Of a stretch of 64,000 nt of DNA, positions 46,773-55,548 are shown one piece after another; position 1 is the stretch's first letter; each line of letters opens with the position of its first letter. Made by a program: the position numbers and the translations under genes. The DNA lies in contig NZ_JACHFM010000001.1 of the NCBI RefSeq assembly GCF_014201905.1, positions 1,130,994-1,194,993 of the forward strand, read 5' to 3'. The stretch comes from Amaricoccus macauensis (GTDB lineage: Bacteria; Pseudomonadota; Alphaproteobacteria; Rhodobacterales; Rhodobacteraceae). The notes under the pieces were generated by a model that was not told the origin of the DNA, did not search any database, and saw nothing but the letters and a program-made list of their open reading frames with translations.

Positions 46773-48848
46773 ATGCCGATCTCGCTCCGCACGCTCTACC
46801 AGCCGACGGTGATGCTCGCGATGGCGCTCATGGCGGTCATCGCCATGATGGTCCTGCCGATGCCGGCGTGGATCCTCGACGCCGGCCTCACGGTCTCGTT
46901 CGCGCTGGCGATCCTCATCTTCACCATCACGCTCTTCATCCAGCGGCCGCTCGACTTCTCGTCGTTCCCGACGATCCTGCTCGCCTCGCTGATGCTGCGC
47001 CTCGCGCTCAACGTCTCGTCGACCAAGCTCATCATCGGTCAGGGCCATACCGGCACCAAGGCCGCCGGCCACGTGATCGAGGGCTTCGCCATGTTCATCA
47101 TGGGCGGCTCGGTCGCCATGGGCCTGGTGATCTTCTCGGTGCTGCTCATCGTCAACTTCATCGTCATCACCAAGGGCGCCGGGCGCATGGCCGAGGTCGG
47201 CGCCCGCTTCGCGCTCGACGCCATGCCCGGCAAGCAGCTCGCCATCGACAGCGACATGGCGGCGGGTGCGATCTCCCACGCCGAGGCGCGCGAGCGGCGG
47301 CGCATCGAGCAGGAGGAGACGACGTTCTTCGGCTCGCTCGACGGCGCGTCGAAGTTCGTCAAGGGCGACGCCATCGCGGGCCTTCTCATCACGCTGCTCA
47401 ATCTCGTGGTCGGCCTCGCCATGGGCGTGCTGGTGCACGGGATGCCGGTGGGCGAGGCGTTCGAGACCTATTCGATCCTCACCGTGGGCGACGGGCTCGT
47501 CACCCAGATCCCGGCGGTCATCATCTCCATCGCCTCGGCGATGCTGCTCTCCAAGGGGGGGCTCGTCGGCTCGACCGACCGGGCGCTGATCCGCCAGCTC
47601 GGCGGCTACCCGACGGCACTCGGCACCGTCGCCGTGCTGCTGGCGCTCTTCGCCTTCATCCCCGGCCTGCCGTTCCTGCCGTTCATCCTCGGCGCGAGCT
47701 GCCTCGGCGGCGCGGCATGGCTCGCGCGGGAACAGAAGGCAAAGGAGGCATCCGCCGCCGCTGCGCCGCCGGAGCTGAAGACCCCGGCAAGAAAGTCGCT
47801 CGGCGACCTGCTCGACATCGACGAAATCCACATGGAGTTCGCCCCCAACCTCGTGCCGGTCGTCATGGACGCCGCGACCGGGCTCGACGCGCGCATCCTC
47901 AACATGCGCAACCACATCGCGACGGAATTCGGCCTGATCCTCCCGGAGATCCGCCTCACCGACAATCCCGGGCTCGCGTCCGGCACCTACGCCATCCGCA
48001 TCCAGGGGGTCGAGGTGGCGAAGAGCCGGATCGAGACAGACCGGGTGCTCGTCCTCCTGCCCGACGAGGGCGCCCGCGCGCCGGAGGGGATCACCGTCGC
48101 CGAGCCGGTCTACGGCGCACCCGCGCGCTGGATCGCAACGGCGCATCAGGAGGAAGCCGCGCTCCTCGGGCTCGCGGTCGTGACCCCCACCGAAGTGGTG
48201 GCGACCCACCTCCTCGAAATCGTGAAGTCGAACTTCGGCAAGCTCTTCACCCGCCGGAGCCTCAGGAAGCTCCTCGACGAGTTCGTCTCGCTGACCGACA
48301 CCAGGCGGGCCGAGGCGAACCGGCGGATGCTCGACGAGTTCGTTCCGGACAAGGTGCCGGTCGACCTGCTCCAGTCGGTGCTGCGCCTGCTGCTGGAGGA
48401 GCGCGTCTCGATCCGCAACCTGCCGCTGATCCTCGAGGCGATCGCCGAGGCCAACGGGCCGCACGCGAGCCCGGAGGTGGTCTGCGAGCACGTGCGCCAC
48501 CGCCTCGGCTTCCAGCTCGTCGCCGGCCTTACCGAAGCCGATGGCGCGCTGCCGCTGATCCAGCTCGCACCGGCATGGGAGGAGGCGTTCCAGAAGTACC
48601 AGTTGCCCGACGGATCGGGCATTGTCGACGTCGCCCTGCCCCCGGCCGAGTTCAACCGCCTCGCCTCCTCGGTCGCCGAGAAGATCGCCCACGCCGGAAC
48701 GCAAGGCCGCTATCCGGCGGTCGTCACCTCGACCAGGCGGCGGCGGTTCCTGCACACCGTGCTGCTGGCGAAGGGTATCCGCAATCCGGTGCTCTCCTTC
48801 GAGGAGATCGGCGCCGGGGCGAAGCCCGCTGTCCTCGGGCTCGCCTGA
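46773..48848 (+). CDS. flhA: Flagellar export gate protein FlhA
   Basis: Major component of the flagellar type III export gate (691 aa). The N-terminal half has about eight membrane helices with the conserved FHIPEP-like cytoplasmic loop region GRMAEVGARFALDAMPGKQ and AEARERRRIEQEETTFFGSLDGA; the C-terminal cytoplasmic domain (from about residue 345) docks chaperone-substrate complexes. The stop and the fliR start share one base. All regions are intact. Confidence 0.97.
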   Translation: MPISLRTLYQPTVMLAMALMAVIAMMVLPMPAWILDAGLTVSFALAILIFTITLFIQRPLDFSSFPTILLASLMLRLALNVSSTKLIIGQGHTGTKAAGHVIEGFAMFIMGGSVAMGLVIFSVLLIVNFIVITKGAGRMAEVGARFALDAMPGKQLAIDSDMAAGAISHAEARERRRIEQEETTFFGSLDGASKFVKGDAIAGLLITLLNLVVGLAMGVLVHGMPVGEAFETYSILTVGDGLVTQIPAVIISIASAMLLSKGGLVGSTDRALIRQLGGYPTALGTVAVLLALFAFIPGLPFLPFILGASCLGGAAWLAREQKAKEASAAAAPPELKTPARKSLGDLLDIDEIHMEFAPNLVPVVMDAATGLDARILNMRNHIATEFGLILPEIRLTDNPGLASGTYAIRIQGVEVAKSRIETDRVLVLLPDEGARAPEGITVAEPVYGAPARWIATAHQEEAALLGLAVVTPTEVVATHLLEIVKSNFGKLFTRRSLRKLLDEFVSLTDTRRAEANRRMLDEFVPDKVPVDLLQSVLRLLLEERVSIRNLPLILEAIAEANGPHASPEVVCEHVRHRLGFQLVAGLTEADGALPLIQLAPAWEEAFQKYQLPDGSGIVDVALPPAEFNRLASSVAEKIAHAGTQGRYPAVVTSTRRRRFLHTVLLAKGIRNPVLSFEEIGAGAKPAVLGLA

Positions 48849-49627
48849 TGTTCGCGGCCCTCGGCACGATCCTTGACCTTGCCGACGCCGCGCTCGCCGG
48901 CGCCATCCTGGTGTTTGCCCGGGTGAGCGGCGTCATGATTCTCCTGCCCGGCTTCGGCGAGCAGGTGATCCCGGCCCGCATCCGCCTCGCCCTCACCCTC
49001 GCCTTCACGCTCGTGGTCTGGCCACTGCTGACGCCGGAACTGCTCCGCACCGATCCCGCGCGGCCGTTCCTCGCCATGCTGATCATCGAAGCGACGATCG
49101 GCCTGATGCTCGGCCTCGCGATCCGGCTGATGGTCATGGCCCTGCAGATCGCGGGCGTCATCGCGGCACAGTCGACATCGCTGTCGCAGATGTTCGGCAG
49201 CAGCCTGACGCCGGAGCCGATGCCGGCGATCGGCAACATCCTGATGCTCGCGGGCGTCACCCTCGCGCTCGCCATGGGGCTGCACGTCAAGATCGCCGTC
49301 ACCGTGGCGCGGAGCTACGAGATCCTGCCCATTGGCCTGCCGGTCCCGGCGGAAGACGTGGCGCGCTGGGGCACGGCGCGCATCGCCGAGGCGTTTGCCC
49401 TCGGCTTCTCGCTCGCCGCGCCGTTCGTGATCGCGGCCTTCGCCTACAACCTCGCGCTCGGCGTCATCAACCGGGCGATGCCGCAGCTCATGGTCTCCTT
49501 CATCGGCGCGCCCGCGATCACCGCGGGCGGCATCCTGCTGCTCATGCTCGCCGCGCCGGTCATCCTGCACTTCTGGGGGCACCGGCTGGACCTCACGCTC
49601 GCCGATCCGCTGGTGGCGCCGCGATGA
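48848..49627 (+). CDS. fliR: Flagellar export gate protein FliR
   Basis: Polytopic membrane protein (259 aa) that joins FliP and FliQ in the export-gate pore. It has six predicted helices; conserved stretches include FARVSGVMILLPGFGEQVIPARIRL, the AQSTSLSQMFG loop and the C-terminal MPQLMVSFIGAPA. The ATG at 48848 overlaps the flhA stop (TGATG), and its stop overlaps the flhB start by four bases, so flhA-fliR-flhB are translationally linked. fliP and fliQ are not in the window. Confidence 0.95.
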   Translation: MFAALGTILDLADAALAGAILVFARVSGVMILLPGFGEQVIPARIRLALTLAFTLVVWPLLTPELLRTDPARPFLAMLIIEATIGLMLGLAIRLMVMALQIAGVIAAQSTSLSQMFGSSLTPEPMPAIGNILMLAGVTLALAMGLHVKIAVTVARSYEILPIGLPVPAEDVARWGTARIAEAFALGFSLAAPFVIAAFAYNLALGVINRAMPQLMVSFIGAPAITAGGILLLMLAAPVILHFWGHRLDLTLADPLVAPR

Positions 49628-50715
49628 GCGAGGGCAGCGAGGGCGCCGGCGAGAAGACCCACGACCCGACACCGCAACGGCTGACCGAGGCGCGCAAGCG
49701 CGGCGACATCCCGCGCTCGGCCGACGTGAACGTTGCCGTGACCTATCTCGGGCTCCTCGCCGTGGTGATGACGGTCGGCGCCTACGCCGTCGATCATGCG
49801 GGCTCGATCCTCATGTTCTTCATCGACCAGCCGGACCGGCTCGAAGGGCGCATCCTCGGCCCGGGTGGCCCGGGCCTGCTCGGCGCGATCCTCGGTGAGA
49901 CCGCCTTCGCGCTCGGCCCGTTCTTTCTCGCCCCGATTGCCGCCGTTCTCGTCGGCCTCTTCGCGCAGCAGGCGATCACCTTCTCGGCCGAGAAGATCCA
50001 GCCGAAGCTCTCGCGGCTCTCGATCCTCGACAACGCCAGGAACAAGTTCGGCGTCTCGGGGATCGTCGAGTTCGGCAAGGCGGTGGTGAAGCTCGCGGCC
50101 GTCACCGCCGCGCTCACCCTCTACCTCAGCCATGACGCGGACCGGATGATCGGCGCGGCCACCGCCGAGGCGGGCGTGGTCGGAGCCATCATGCTGCAAT
50201 CGCTCGTCGTCCTGCTGTCGGTCACCTGCATCATCGCCGTCGTCATCGCCGGCATCGATCTCGTCTGGCAGCGCTTCGAGTTCCAGAGGCGCAACCGCAT
50301 GACCTTTCAGGAACTGCGCGAGGAGACAAAGCAGAGCGAGGGCGACCCGCACGTGAAGTCGCAGCGGCGCAGCCGCGCGCACGCGATCGCCACGAACCGG
50401 ATGCTGCTCGACGTGCCCAAGGCCGATGTGGTGATCGTGAACCCGACCCATGTCGCCGTGGCGCTGAAGTGGAGCCGCGCCCGCGGATCGGCACCGATCT
50501 GCGTCGCCAAGGGCGAGGACGAGGTGGCGCTGCGCATCCGCGAGGTGGCGGCGACGGCAAACATCCCCCTGCATTCGGATCCGCCCACCGCGCGCGCCGT
50601 CAACGCGACCGTGCAGATCGGCCAGGAGATCCGGCCCGAGCAGTACCGCGCGGTGGCCGCCGCGATTCGTTTCGCCGACCGGATGCGGCGGCTGGCAAAG
50701 GAGCGTGGTCGATGA
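49624..50715 (+). CDS. flhB: Flagellar export switch protein FlhB
   Basis: Substrate-specificity switch of the export apparatus (363 aa). It begins EKTHDPTPQRLTEARKRGDI, the family N-terminus, has four membrane helices, and a C-terminal cytoplasmic domain with the autocleavage site NPTH in VVIVNPTHVAVALKW. Cleavage between Asn and Pro switches export from rod/hook to filament substrates. It overlaps fliR and the next small gene by four bases each. Confidence 0.97.
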   Translation: MSEGSEGAGEKTHDPTPQRLTEARKRGDIPRSADVNVAVTYLGLLAVVMTVGAYAVDHAGSILMFFIDQPDRLEGRILGPGGPGLLGAILGETAFALGPFFLAPIAAVLVGLFAQQAITFSAEKIQPKLSRLSILDNARNKFGVSGIVEFGKAVVKLAAVTAALTLYLSHDADRMIGAATAEAGVVGAIMLQSLVVLLSVTCIIAVVIAGIDLVWQRFEFQRRNRMTFQELREETKQSEGDPHVKSQRRSRAHAIATNRMLLDVPKADVVIVNPTHVAVALKWSRARGSAPICVAKGEDEVALRIREVAATANIPLHSDPPTARAVNATVQIGQEIRPEQYRAVAAAIRFADRMRRLAKERGR

Positions 50716-51128
50716 CACCCGCAGAACTGCGTGACCTCGGGCACCTGATGGAGGCGCGGCGCGCGCGCGACCTCGCGCGGCTTGAGCGTCTGATGACCGA
50801 GGCCCGGACGCTCGACGCCGAGCTCGCGACCCTCGCCGCAACCGCGGCTTCGGACGTGGCAAGCGGCGAGACCCTGCCACCCGACCGACAGGCGGCGCGC
50901 CTTGCCTGGATCGACCGGCAACTCACCATCGTCCGGCGCCGGCGCGCGGAACTCGCAGGCGAAATCGACCGGGCGCGGGCGGCGGCGGTGCAAAGCCTTG
51001 GCCGGGAGAAGGCGCTCGACCGGGTGGCCGAGGTCGCCATCCGCACCGAGGCGTCTCGCAAGACGGCCCGGACCGAGCGCGAAGCCCCGCCCGCACCCGC
51101 CGGGAAAGAGTCGCCAGATGTTGCCTGA
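50712..51128 (+). CDS. Small coiled-coil protein of the flagellar cluster, FliJ-like
   Basis: 138-aa, highly charged, mostly helical protein starting inside the flhB stop (ATGA). The sequence MTPAELRDLGHLMEARRARD and the regularly spaced Leu/Arg/Glu pattern give a long predicted coiled coil, the style of FliJ, an export chaperone escort. I do not recognise a specific family. The tail is Pro-rich and disordered. Its position at the end of the export operon supports a flagellar role, by inference only. Confidence 0.7.
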   Translation: MTPAELRDLGHLMEARRARDLARLERLMTEARTLDAELATLAATAASDVASGETLPPDRQAARLAWIDRQLTIVRRRRAELAGEIDRARAAAVQSLGREKALDRVAEVAIRTEASRKTARTEREAPPAPAGKESPDVA

Positions 51129-51161
51129 TTGGCACATGTCAACTGTTTGCGAACAGAGCTC

Positions 51162-51190
51162 TTGGCAGGCGGCGAAAATTCGCCTATTGC
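51162..51190 (+). promoter_or_regulatory. Promoter-like site in the gap behind the flagellar operon
   Basis: TTGGCA (51162-51167), 17 bases, TATTGC (51185-51190): 5/6 and 3/6 matches to sigma-70 boxes. A transcript would start near 51197 and end at the strong terminator 51297-51340. Confidence 0.4.
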
Positions 51191-51196
51191 TTCGGA

Positions 51197-51340
51197 CGTA
51201 CTGATTGAGGGGTGTCCCCGCGGGACTACAGTTCAGAGCGTAACGGGTGTCGTGTAAACTGGTTCGAAGGGTGTAATCGCGGGGGGTTGGGGATGGCCGG
51301 GGCCGCCAGCACGTGAGGGTGCTGGCGGCCCCGGCTTTTT
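51197..51340 (+). ncRNA. Candidate small RNA ending in a strong terminator
   Basis: About 145 bases without a credible coding frame lie between a promoter-like site and a very strong intrinsic terminator. Within it a GTCCC/GGGAC hairpin lies near 51214-51226, followed by a G-rich, T-containing single-stranded stretch. Terminators normally sit close behind the last gene, whereas this one is 170 bases from it. Those features fit a small RNA gene, but a long 3' UTR of the flagellar operon is the simpler alternative. Confidence 0.35.
51297..51340 (+). terminator. Strong intrinsic terminator
   Basis: A perfect 16-bp stem (51297-51312 with 51319-51334), six-base loop, followed by CTTTTT. It ends plus-strand transcription from the flagellar operon or from the small-RNA candidate, just before the convergent hydratase gene. 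Confidence 0.92.
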
Positions 51341-51356
51341 GGGGACCATTCGCCTC

Positions 51357-52157
51357 TCAGGCACTCGTTTCTATTCGTATTCCGTCCAGATCTATTCCTT
51401 CGAGTTCAGTCGACCATGTTTCGCCCGCTACAATCGGGTGCCCGTCGGTCAGCGTGCCGGTGGTGACGGTCTCGCCCGCCCGCAGTGGCGGCGACCCGGG
51501 GTAACGTTGAAGCTCCTCGACCAGGAAGCCGAGCGCCCGCAGCGGCCCCCCGAGCACATCGCGTGCATGACCCGTGGCAAACGGCACGCCATCTTTCGAA
51601 AGGCTTATGGCAAAGTTTTCCAGTGCCACGTCCCACCCGCTTCCGGGCCGGACCGCATGAACCGGACCGATTCGCAGCGCCCCGTGCAGCCCGAAGGCCG
51701 CAGCTGATTCGGCGCCGGTGAAACGCCATCCCGGGAAAACCGACTGCACCACCTCGAAACCGTGCGCCACCCAGGCGATGCACCCGAGAAGCTCTCGTGG
51801 TTCCATCCCCGGCCGGGGCGCGGCCGCCAGATGCAGCACGATCTCGGGCTCTATGCGCGGCTCGGAAAAGCCCGCCACCGACATCACCGGCTCGTCTTCG
51901 AGATCGGCGACCGTGCTCGCCCACATGTAATTCCACATCGGCCCGCTGATGCCGTAGAGCGGCCATATCGTCGTGTTGGTGAAGCCGATCTTGCGCCCCA
52001 CAACCCGCTCGCCACGCGCCTCCCGCATCTCGCGGACCCGCTCGGCGATCCGGTAGGCCGTGTCCATGTCGAGATCGGGGATGCGCTCCGCCGGTACGCC
52101 GGTGCCAAGCGAATGCAGCAACGCCTCGGCGATGTCCGCAATCCTGCGATCGTCCAT
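51357..52157 (-). CDS. 2-keto-4-pentenoate hydratase-like protein (FAH superfamily)
   Basis: 266-aa enzyme of the hydratase/decarboxylase branch of the fumarylacetoacetate hydrolase superfamily, whose members act on 2-hydroxy-dienoates from aromatic ring cleavage. Features seen: VVGRKIGFTNTTIWPLYGI, the metal-site EPRIEPEIVLHLA with two Glu ligands, WVAHGFEVVQS, and the terminal LRAGETVTTGTLTDGHPI. No other aromatic degradation genes are nearby; it lies between two flagellar blocks, 52 bases behind fliL and in the same direction. Substrate unknown. Confidence 0.87.
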   Translation of the reverse strand: MDDRRIADIAEALLHSLGTGVPAERIPDLDMDTAYRIAERVREMREARGERVVGRKIGFTNTTIWPLYGISGPMWNYMWASTVADLEDEPVMSVAGFSEPRIEPEIVLHLAAAPRPGMEPRELLGCIAWVAHGFEVVQSVFPGWRFTGAESAAAFGLHGALRIGPVHAVRPGSGWDVALENFAISLSKDGVPFATGHARDVLGGPLRALGFLVEELQRYPGSPPLRAGETVTTGTLTDGHPIVAGETWSTELEGIDLDGIRIETSA

Positions 52158-52209
52158 CCTGACCTCCCGTTTTCACGCGAGGATGGGACGGCCGACTCCG
52201 ACAGGCAAG

Positions 52210-52746
52210 TCAGCTCTCCTGACGGGCGATCTCGGTGATGAGCACCGCATCGACCGGGGCGCCGGGGACCACCTCGCGCGCCGCGCCGAGCAAGGCGGAC
52301 TTCAGATCCTCGATCTTGCGCCCGGTGGTATAGCTGCCGTCGAAGCCGCCGGAGTTCGCGTGACGGAACATCACCTTCAGGAAGCTGTCGCGCAAGCGGG
52401 GCTCGACCGCCTCGAACTCGGTCGCGGCCTTCGGGCCCTCGGCCGCGATCGAGACGGACATGACCACCATCGCCACGGTCTTGTTGCCGGCGAAGATCGG
52501 GACGACGAAAGGCTTCTCGATCGGCACGTAGGAGACCTCGGCCGCCTTCCCGCTGCCCGCCTCGGCCACCTCGGGCGCAAACGCGTCCGGCGCGGCACAG
52601 GCGGCCGCGTCGTCCTCCGCCACGTCGCCGACCGGCGCGACGCAAACGTCGGCCATGGCCTCGGGAACAGGCTTCAGGGCCATGCCGCCGCCGATCCCGA
52701 CACCGAGACCAAGGACCGCGATCAGGACCGGGACCAGCTTCTTCAC
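52210..52746 (-). CDS. fliL: Flagellar basal body-associated protein FliL
   Basis: Single-span inner membrane protein (178 aa) that surrounds the stator and stabilises motor function. The GTG at 52746 (VKKLVPVL) has AAGGAG eight bases upstream; the longer open frame runs into flgH. A membrane helix at residues 4-26 is followed by a periplasmic domain with EKPFVVPIF, MSVSIAAEG and PRLRDSFLKVMF, typical of FliL. It lies 13 bases behind flgH. Confidence 0.88.
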   Translation of the reverse strand: MKKLVPVLIAVLGLGVGIGGGMALKPVPEAMADVCVAPVGDVAEDDAAACAAPDAFAPEVAEAGSGKAAEVSYVPIEKPFVVPIFAGNKTVAMVVMSVSIAAEGPKAATEFEAVEPRLRDSFLKVMFRHANSGGFDGSYTTGRKIEDLKSALLGAAREVVPGAPVDAVLITEIARQES

Positions 52747-52759
52747 GGACACATCTCCT

Positions 52760-53491
52760 TCAGTAGGGCATGTACCGGTCGACCACCTGCTGCCCGTAGC
52801 GCGGCTGCTGCGCGCTCGAGACCTGGCCACGGCCGCCGTAGATGATGCGCGCCCCGGCGATGCGATCGTACTCGACCTCATTGTGGCGCGAGATGTCCTC
52901 GGTCCGCACGATGCCGGTGACCTGAAGGTCGCGCAGCTCGTAGTTCACCCGGACCTCCTGATCGCCCTGGATGACGAGCTGGCCGTTCGGCAGAACCTGC
53001 ACCACCGTCGCCGCGACCCGGAGCTCCAGCTTTTCGTTGCGCTTGATCGAGCCCGAGCCGTTGAACTGCGACTCCGAGTTGATGCCGACGTTCGGATTGA
53101 GCTTCATCGCACCGGGCGGCAGGATGTTGCCCACCCCGAGGAAAGCTCCGACGCCGGCGTCCTCGCTGCCGCTGCGCTGCCGGTCGGTGGTGTTCTTCAT
53201 CTCGGCCTTGTCGTCGATCTCGATGACGACGGTGAGCAGGTCGCCGACGTTCCTCGCCCGCTTGTCGCCAAGCAGCCCCGACGGGCCGGTGTTCCAGAGC
53301 GACCCCTGCTGATAGGCGTAGCGCGCCGCCTGTGGCGGCGGCACCGCAAGGGCGGCGCGGTCGGGCGTCAGGATCGGCTGCGCGTCCTCCGCCGCCTGGC
53401 CGATCGACGTCATCCGCGGTTCCTTGCCGATCGAGCCGATGTCGCAAGCGGCAAGCCCGATCAGCGCCGCAAGAGCGAGTTTCCGCTTCAT
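52760..53491 (-). CDS. flgH: Flagellar L-ring protein FlgH
   Basis: Outer-membrane lipoprotein (243 aa) forming the L-ring bushing around the rod. The signal ends in the lipobox LAAC (Cys16). Family motifs: GSLWNTGPSGLLGDKRARNVGDLLTVVIEI, the GSGSIKRNEKLELRVAATVVQVLPNG block, and the terminal IADARIIYGGRGQVS-type end seen here as AGARIIYGGRGQVS. It overlaps flgA by four bases. Confidence 0.96.
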   Translation of the reverse strand: MKRKLALAALIGLAACDIGSIGKEPRMTSIGQAAEDAQPILTPDRAALAVPPPQAARYAYQQGSLWNTGPSGLLGDKRARNVGDLLTVVIEIDDKAEMKNTTDRQRSGSEDAGVGAFLGVGNILPPGAMKLNPNVGINSESQFNGSGSIKRNEKLELRVAATVVQVLPNGQLVIQGDQEVRVNYELRDLQVTGIVRTEDISRHNEVEYDRIAGARIIYGGRGQVSSAQQPRYGQQVVDRYMPY

Positions 53492-54027
53492 TGTCCGACC
53501 TCGACGCTGCCGTCCGCCGCGACCGTGCCGGTGACCGTCTGGCGCGACTGGAGGTTCATCACCCGGACCGCCTCGCCCAGCCCCGCCCGGTCGAGCGCCC
53601 GGCCTTCGGTGACGATGGAGAGCGGCCCCTTCAGGTAGCCGAGTCGGACCAGCGCATTGCGCTCGACCAGCGCCGGCGTGCCGATCTGGCTCGCGAGGAT
53701 CGGCCGGCCGGGATAGAGCGCCACCTTTGCCTCCATCCCCACCGCCGCCTCGATCGCGTCGATCCCGCCCGGCGTCGCACCCACCGTCAGCACCAGATCG
53801 TCCGCCTCGATGACGCTCTGGCTCCGCAGCGCGCGCACCACCGTCACCGACTGGCCCTCCGGCACGAGGTCGGCGAGCGTCGGCTCGGGCGGCGCGACGG
53901 GCGCGGGCGCGGGCGCAGCGGCCCGCCGGCCGATCTCGCCGAGGGTCTGGGCAAACACCGTCCCGGCGGACAGCAGCGCGACGAAGAGCAGGAATAGCGT
54001 GGCGGCGCGGGCCATCCCGAAACGCAT
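53488..54027 (-). CDS. flgA: Flagellar P-ring assembly protein FlgA
   Basis: Periplasmic chaperone (179 aa) required for P-ring formation by FlgI. A signal peptide ends near VFA-QT (residue 26), followed by a Pro/Ala linker and an SAF-type domain: VVRALRSQSVIEADDLVL, YPGRPILASQIGTPALVERNALV, and the C-terminal GLGEAVRVMNLQSRQTVTGTV. Shorter than enterobacterial FlgA but normal for alphaproteobacteria. It lies directly behind flgG and overlaps flgH; flgI is not in the window. Confidence 0.93.
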   Translation of the reverse strand: MRFGMARAATLFLLFVALLSAGTVFAQTLGEIGRRAAAPAPAPVAPPEPTLADLVPEGQSVTVVRALRSQSVIEADDLVLTVGATPGGIDAIEAAVGMEAKVALYPGRPILASQIGTPALVERNALVRLGYLKGPLSIVTEGRALDRAGLGEAVRVMNLQSRQTVTGTVAADGSVEVGQ

Positions 54028-54028
54028 C

Positions 54029-54814
54029 TCAGCGGATCTGCACCGTGGCGGCCAGCATCTGGTCGGCCGCAGTGATGACCTTCGCGTTCATCTCGTAGCC
54101 GCGCTGCGCCTCGATCAGCCCGGTGATCTCGTGCACCGCGTCGACGCTCGACGCCTCGAGATAGCCCTGACGGAAGGTGCCCCGCCCGTCCTCGGCCGGA
54201 GCGCCGACGTTCGGCGCGCCGGAGGCCTCGGTCTCCTTGTAGAGGTTCGAGCCCAGCGCCTCGAGACCCTTGTCGTTCGAGAACGTCGTGAGGCTGAACT
54301 GCCCGAGCAACTGCGCCTGCACCTGCCCGTCGAAATAGGCGTAGACCTCGCCAACGGCGTTGATCTCGATGGTCTTGGCGTCCTCGGGAATGGTGATCCC
54401 CGGCGCCACCGCGAAGCCCTCGGACGTGACGATGAGCCCGTCGCCATTCCGCTTCAGCGCGCCGTCGCGGGTATACGCCGGCTCGCCGTTCGGCAGCGTC
54501 ACCTCCAGATATCCCTTGCCGTCGATGGCGAGGTCGAGCGAGCCGCCGGTCTCGGTGAGCGAGCCCTCGGCGACCTGCACCGACACCGCCGCGGTCCGCA
54601 CGCCGAGGCCGAGCTGCACGCCCGCCGGCAGCACGGTGCCGTCCGCCGAGCTGATCGTCCCCGGCCGCGCCGCCTGCTGGTAGTGCAGGTCGGCGAACTC
54701 CGCCCGGCGGGCGTTGTAGGCCGTGGTGCTCATGTTCGCGAGATTGTGCGAGATCACCTCGACGCGCATGTTCTGCGCCGCCATGCCGGTCGCGGCAATG
54801 TTCAGGGCACGCAT
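54029..54814 (-). CDS. flgG: Flagellar distal rod protein FlgG
   Basis: Distal rod subunit (261 aa) between proximal rod and hook. The conserved N-terminus reads MRALNIAATGMAAQNMRVEV with ISHNLANMSTTAYNARRAEF, the middle GYLEVTLPNGEPAYTRDGAL, and the C-terminus TGLIEAQRGYEMNAKVI with QMLAATVQIR. It lies 14 bases behind flgF and one base before flgA. Confidence 0.97.
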   Translation of the reverse strand: MRALNIAATGMAAQNMRVEVISHNLANMSTTAYNARRAEFADLHYQQAARPGTISSADGTVLPAGVQLGLGVRTAAVSVQVAEGSLTETGGSLDLAIDGKGYLEVTLPNGEPAYTRDGALKRNGDGLIVTSEGFAVAPGITIPEDAKTIEINAVGEVYAYFDGQVQAQLLGQFSLTTFSNDKGLEALGSNLYKETEASGAPNVGAPAEDGRGTFRQGYLEASSVDAVHEITGLIEAQRGYEMNAKVITAADQMLAATVQIR

Positions 54815-54828
54815 AGACGGGTTACTCC

Positions 54829-55548
54829 TTAACCGAGCTGGCCGAGCGTCTTCACCACCAGGCGGATCCGCTCGTCCTCCTGATCCATCAGCTTCTGGCC
54901 GTACTCGTAGGCCCGCTGCACCTCGATCATCCGCGCCATCTCGGCGATCGGATTGACGTTCGACTGTTCGAGAAAGCCCTGCACCACACGGGGCGCCTCC
55001 ACCGGCTCGGTCGCCGCCGCCCTGAAGAGCGTCCCAGCCTCGCGCGAGACCTTCGCCGGATCGACCGGCGTCACCAGCCCGATCTTCGCCACCGGCGCGC
55101 CATCGGCCGACAGCGTGCCGTCCGCCGCGACACCGATCGCCTTCGCCTCGGGCGGAATCGCGATCTCGCCGCCGCCCTCGTCGAGGAGCGCGTGGCCGTC
55201 CATGGTGACGATGGTGCCCTCGCCATTGCGCGTGAAGGCGCCCGCCCGCGTCAGCCGCTCGCCCTGAGGCGTCATCACGGTGAAATAGCCGCCCCCCTCA
55301 ATCGCCAGATCGAGCGAGCCGCCGGTCTCTTCCAGCGCGCCCTGCATGTCATCGGTGAACCGCGCCCGGGCGGCAGTCATCGCGACACTGCCCCCCTCGA
55401 TCGGCAGCGCCCGCACCTCTTCCGCAAAGATCACGCCCTCACGGCGATACCCCGTGGTCCCGAGGTTCGCGATGTTGTTGGCGACGGACTGCATCTCCTT
55501 CGCCAGCCCCGAAGCCCGGGTAAGAGCGACATAACCAGCCAGATCCAT
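54829..55548 (-). CDS. flgF: Flagellar proximal rod protein FlgF
   Basis: Proximal rod subunit (239 aa). It starts MDLAGYVALTRASGLAKEMQ and has the rod-family ANNIANLGTTGYRREGVIF motif, then GGGYFTVMTPQGERLTRAGAF and the C-terminal MARMIEVQRAYEYGQKLM. It is first of the minus-strand flagellar block flgF-flgG-flgA-flgH-fliL. The AT-rich island begins just upstream of it. Confidence 0.95.
   Translation of the reverse strand: MDLAGYVALTRASGLAKEMQSVANNIANLGTTGYRREGVIFAEEVRALPIEGGSVAMTAARARFTDDMQGALEETGGSLDLAIEGGGYFTVMTPQGERLTRAGAFTRNGEGTIVTMDGHALLDEGGGEIAIPPEAKAIGVAADGTLSADGAPVAKIGLVTPVDPAKVSREAGTLFRAAATEPVEAPRVVQGFLEQSNVNPIAEMARMIEVQRAYEYGQKLMDQEDERIRLVVKTLGQLG

Noticed and set aside
46868-48847. 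Plus-strand frame of over 650 codons across flhA (continuous with fliR)
   Set aside because: It is the shifted frame of flhA, rich in Arg/Pro/His/Gly without domains; only its 3' part from 48848 is a real gene (fliR).
51130-51152. Sigma-54-like TGGCAC and TTTGC boxes
   Set aside because: The GG and GC elements are 16 bases apart instead of 10.
51268-51285. tRNA-like GGTTCGAA
   Set aside because: No matching acceptor stem, D arm or anticodon arm around it.
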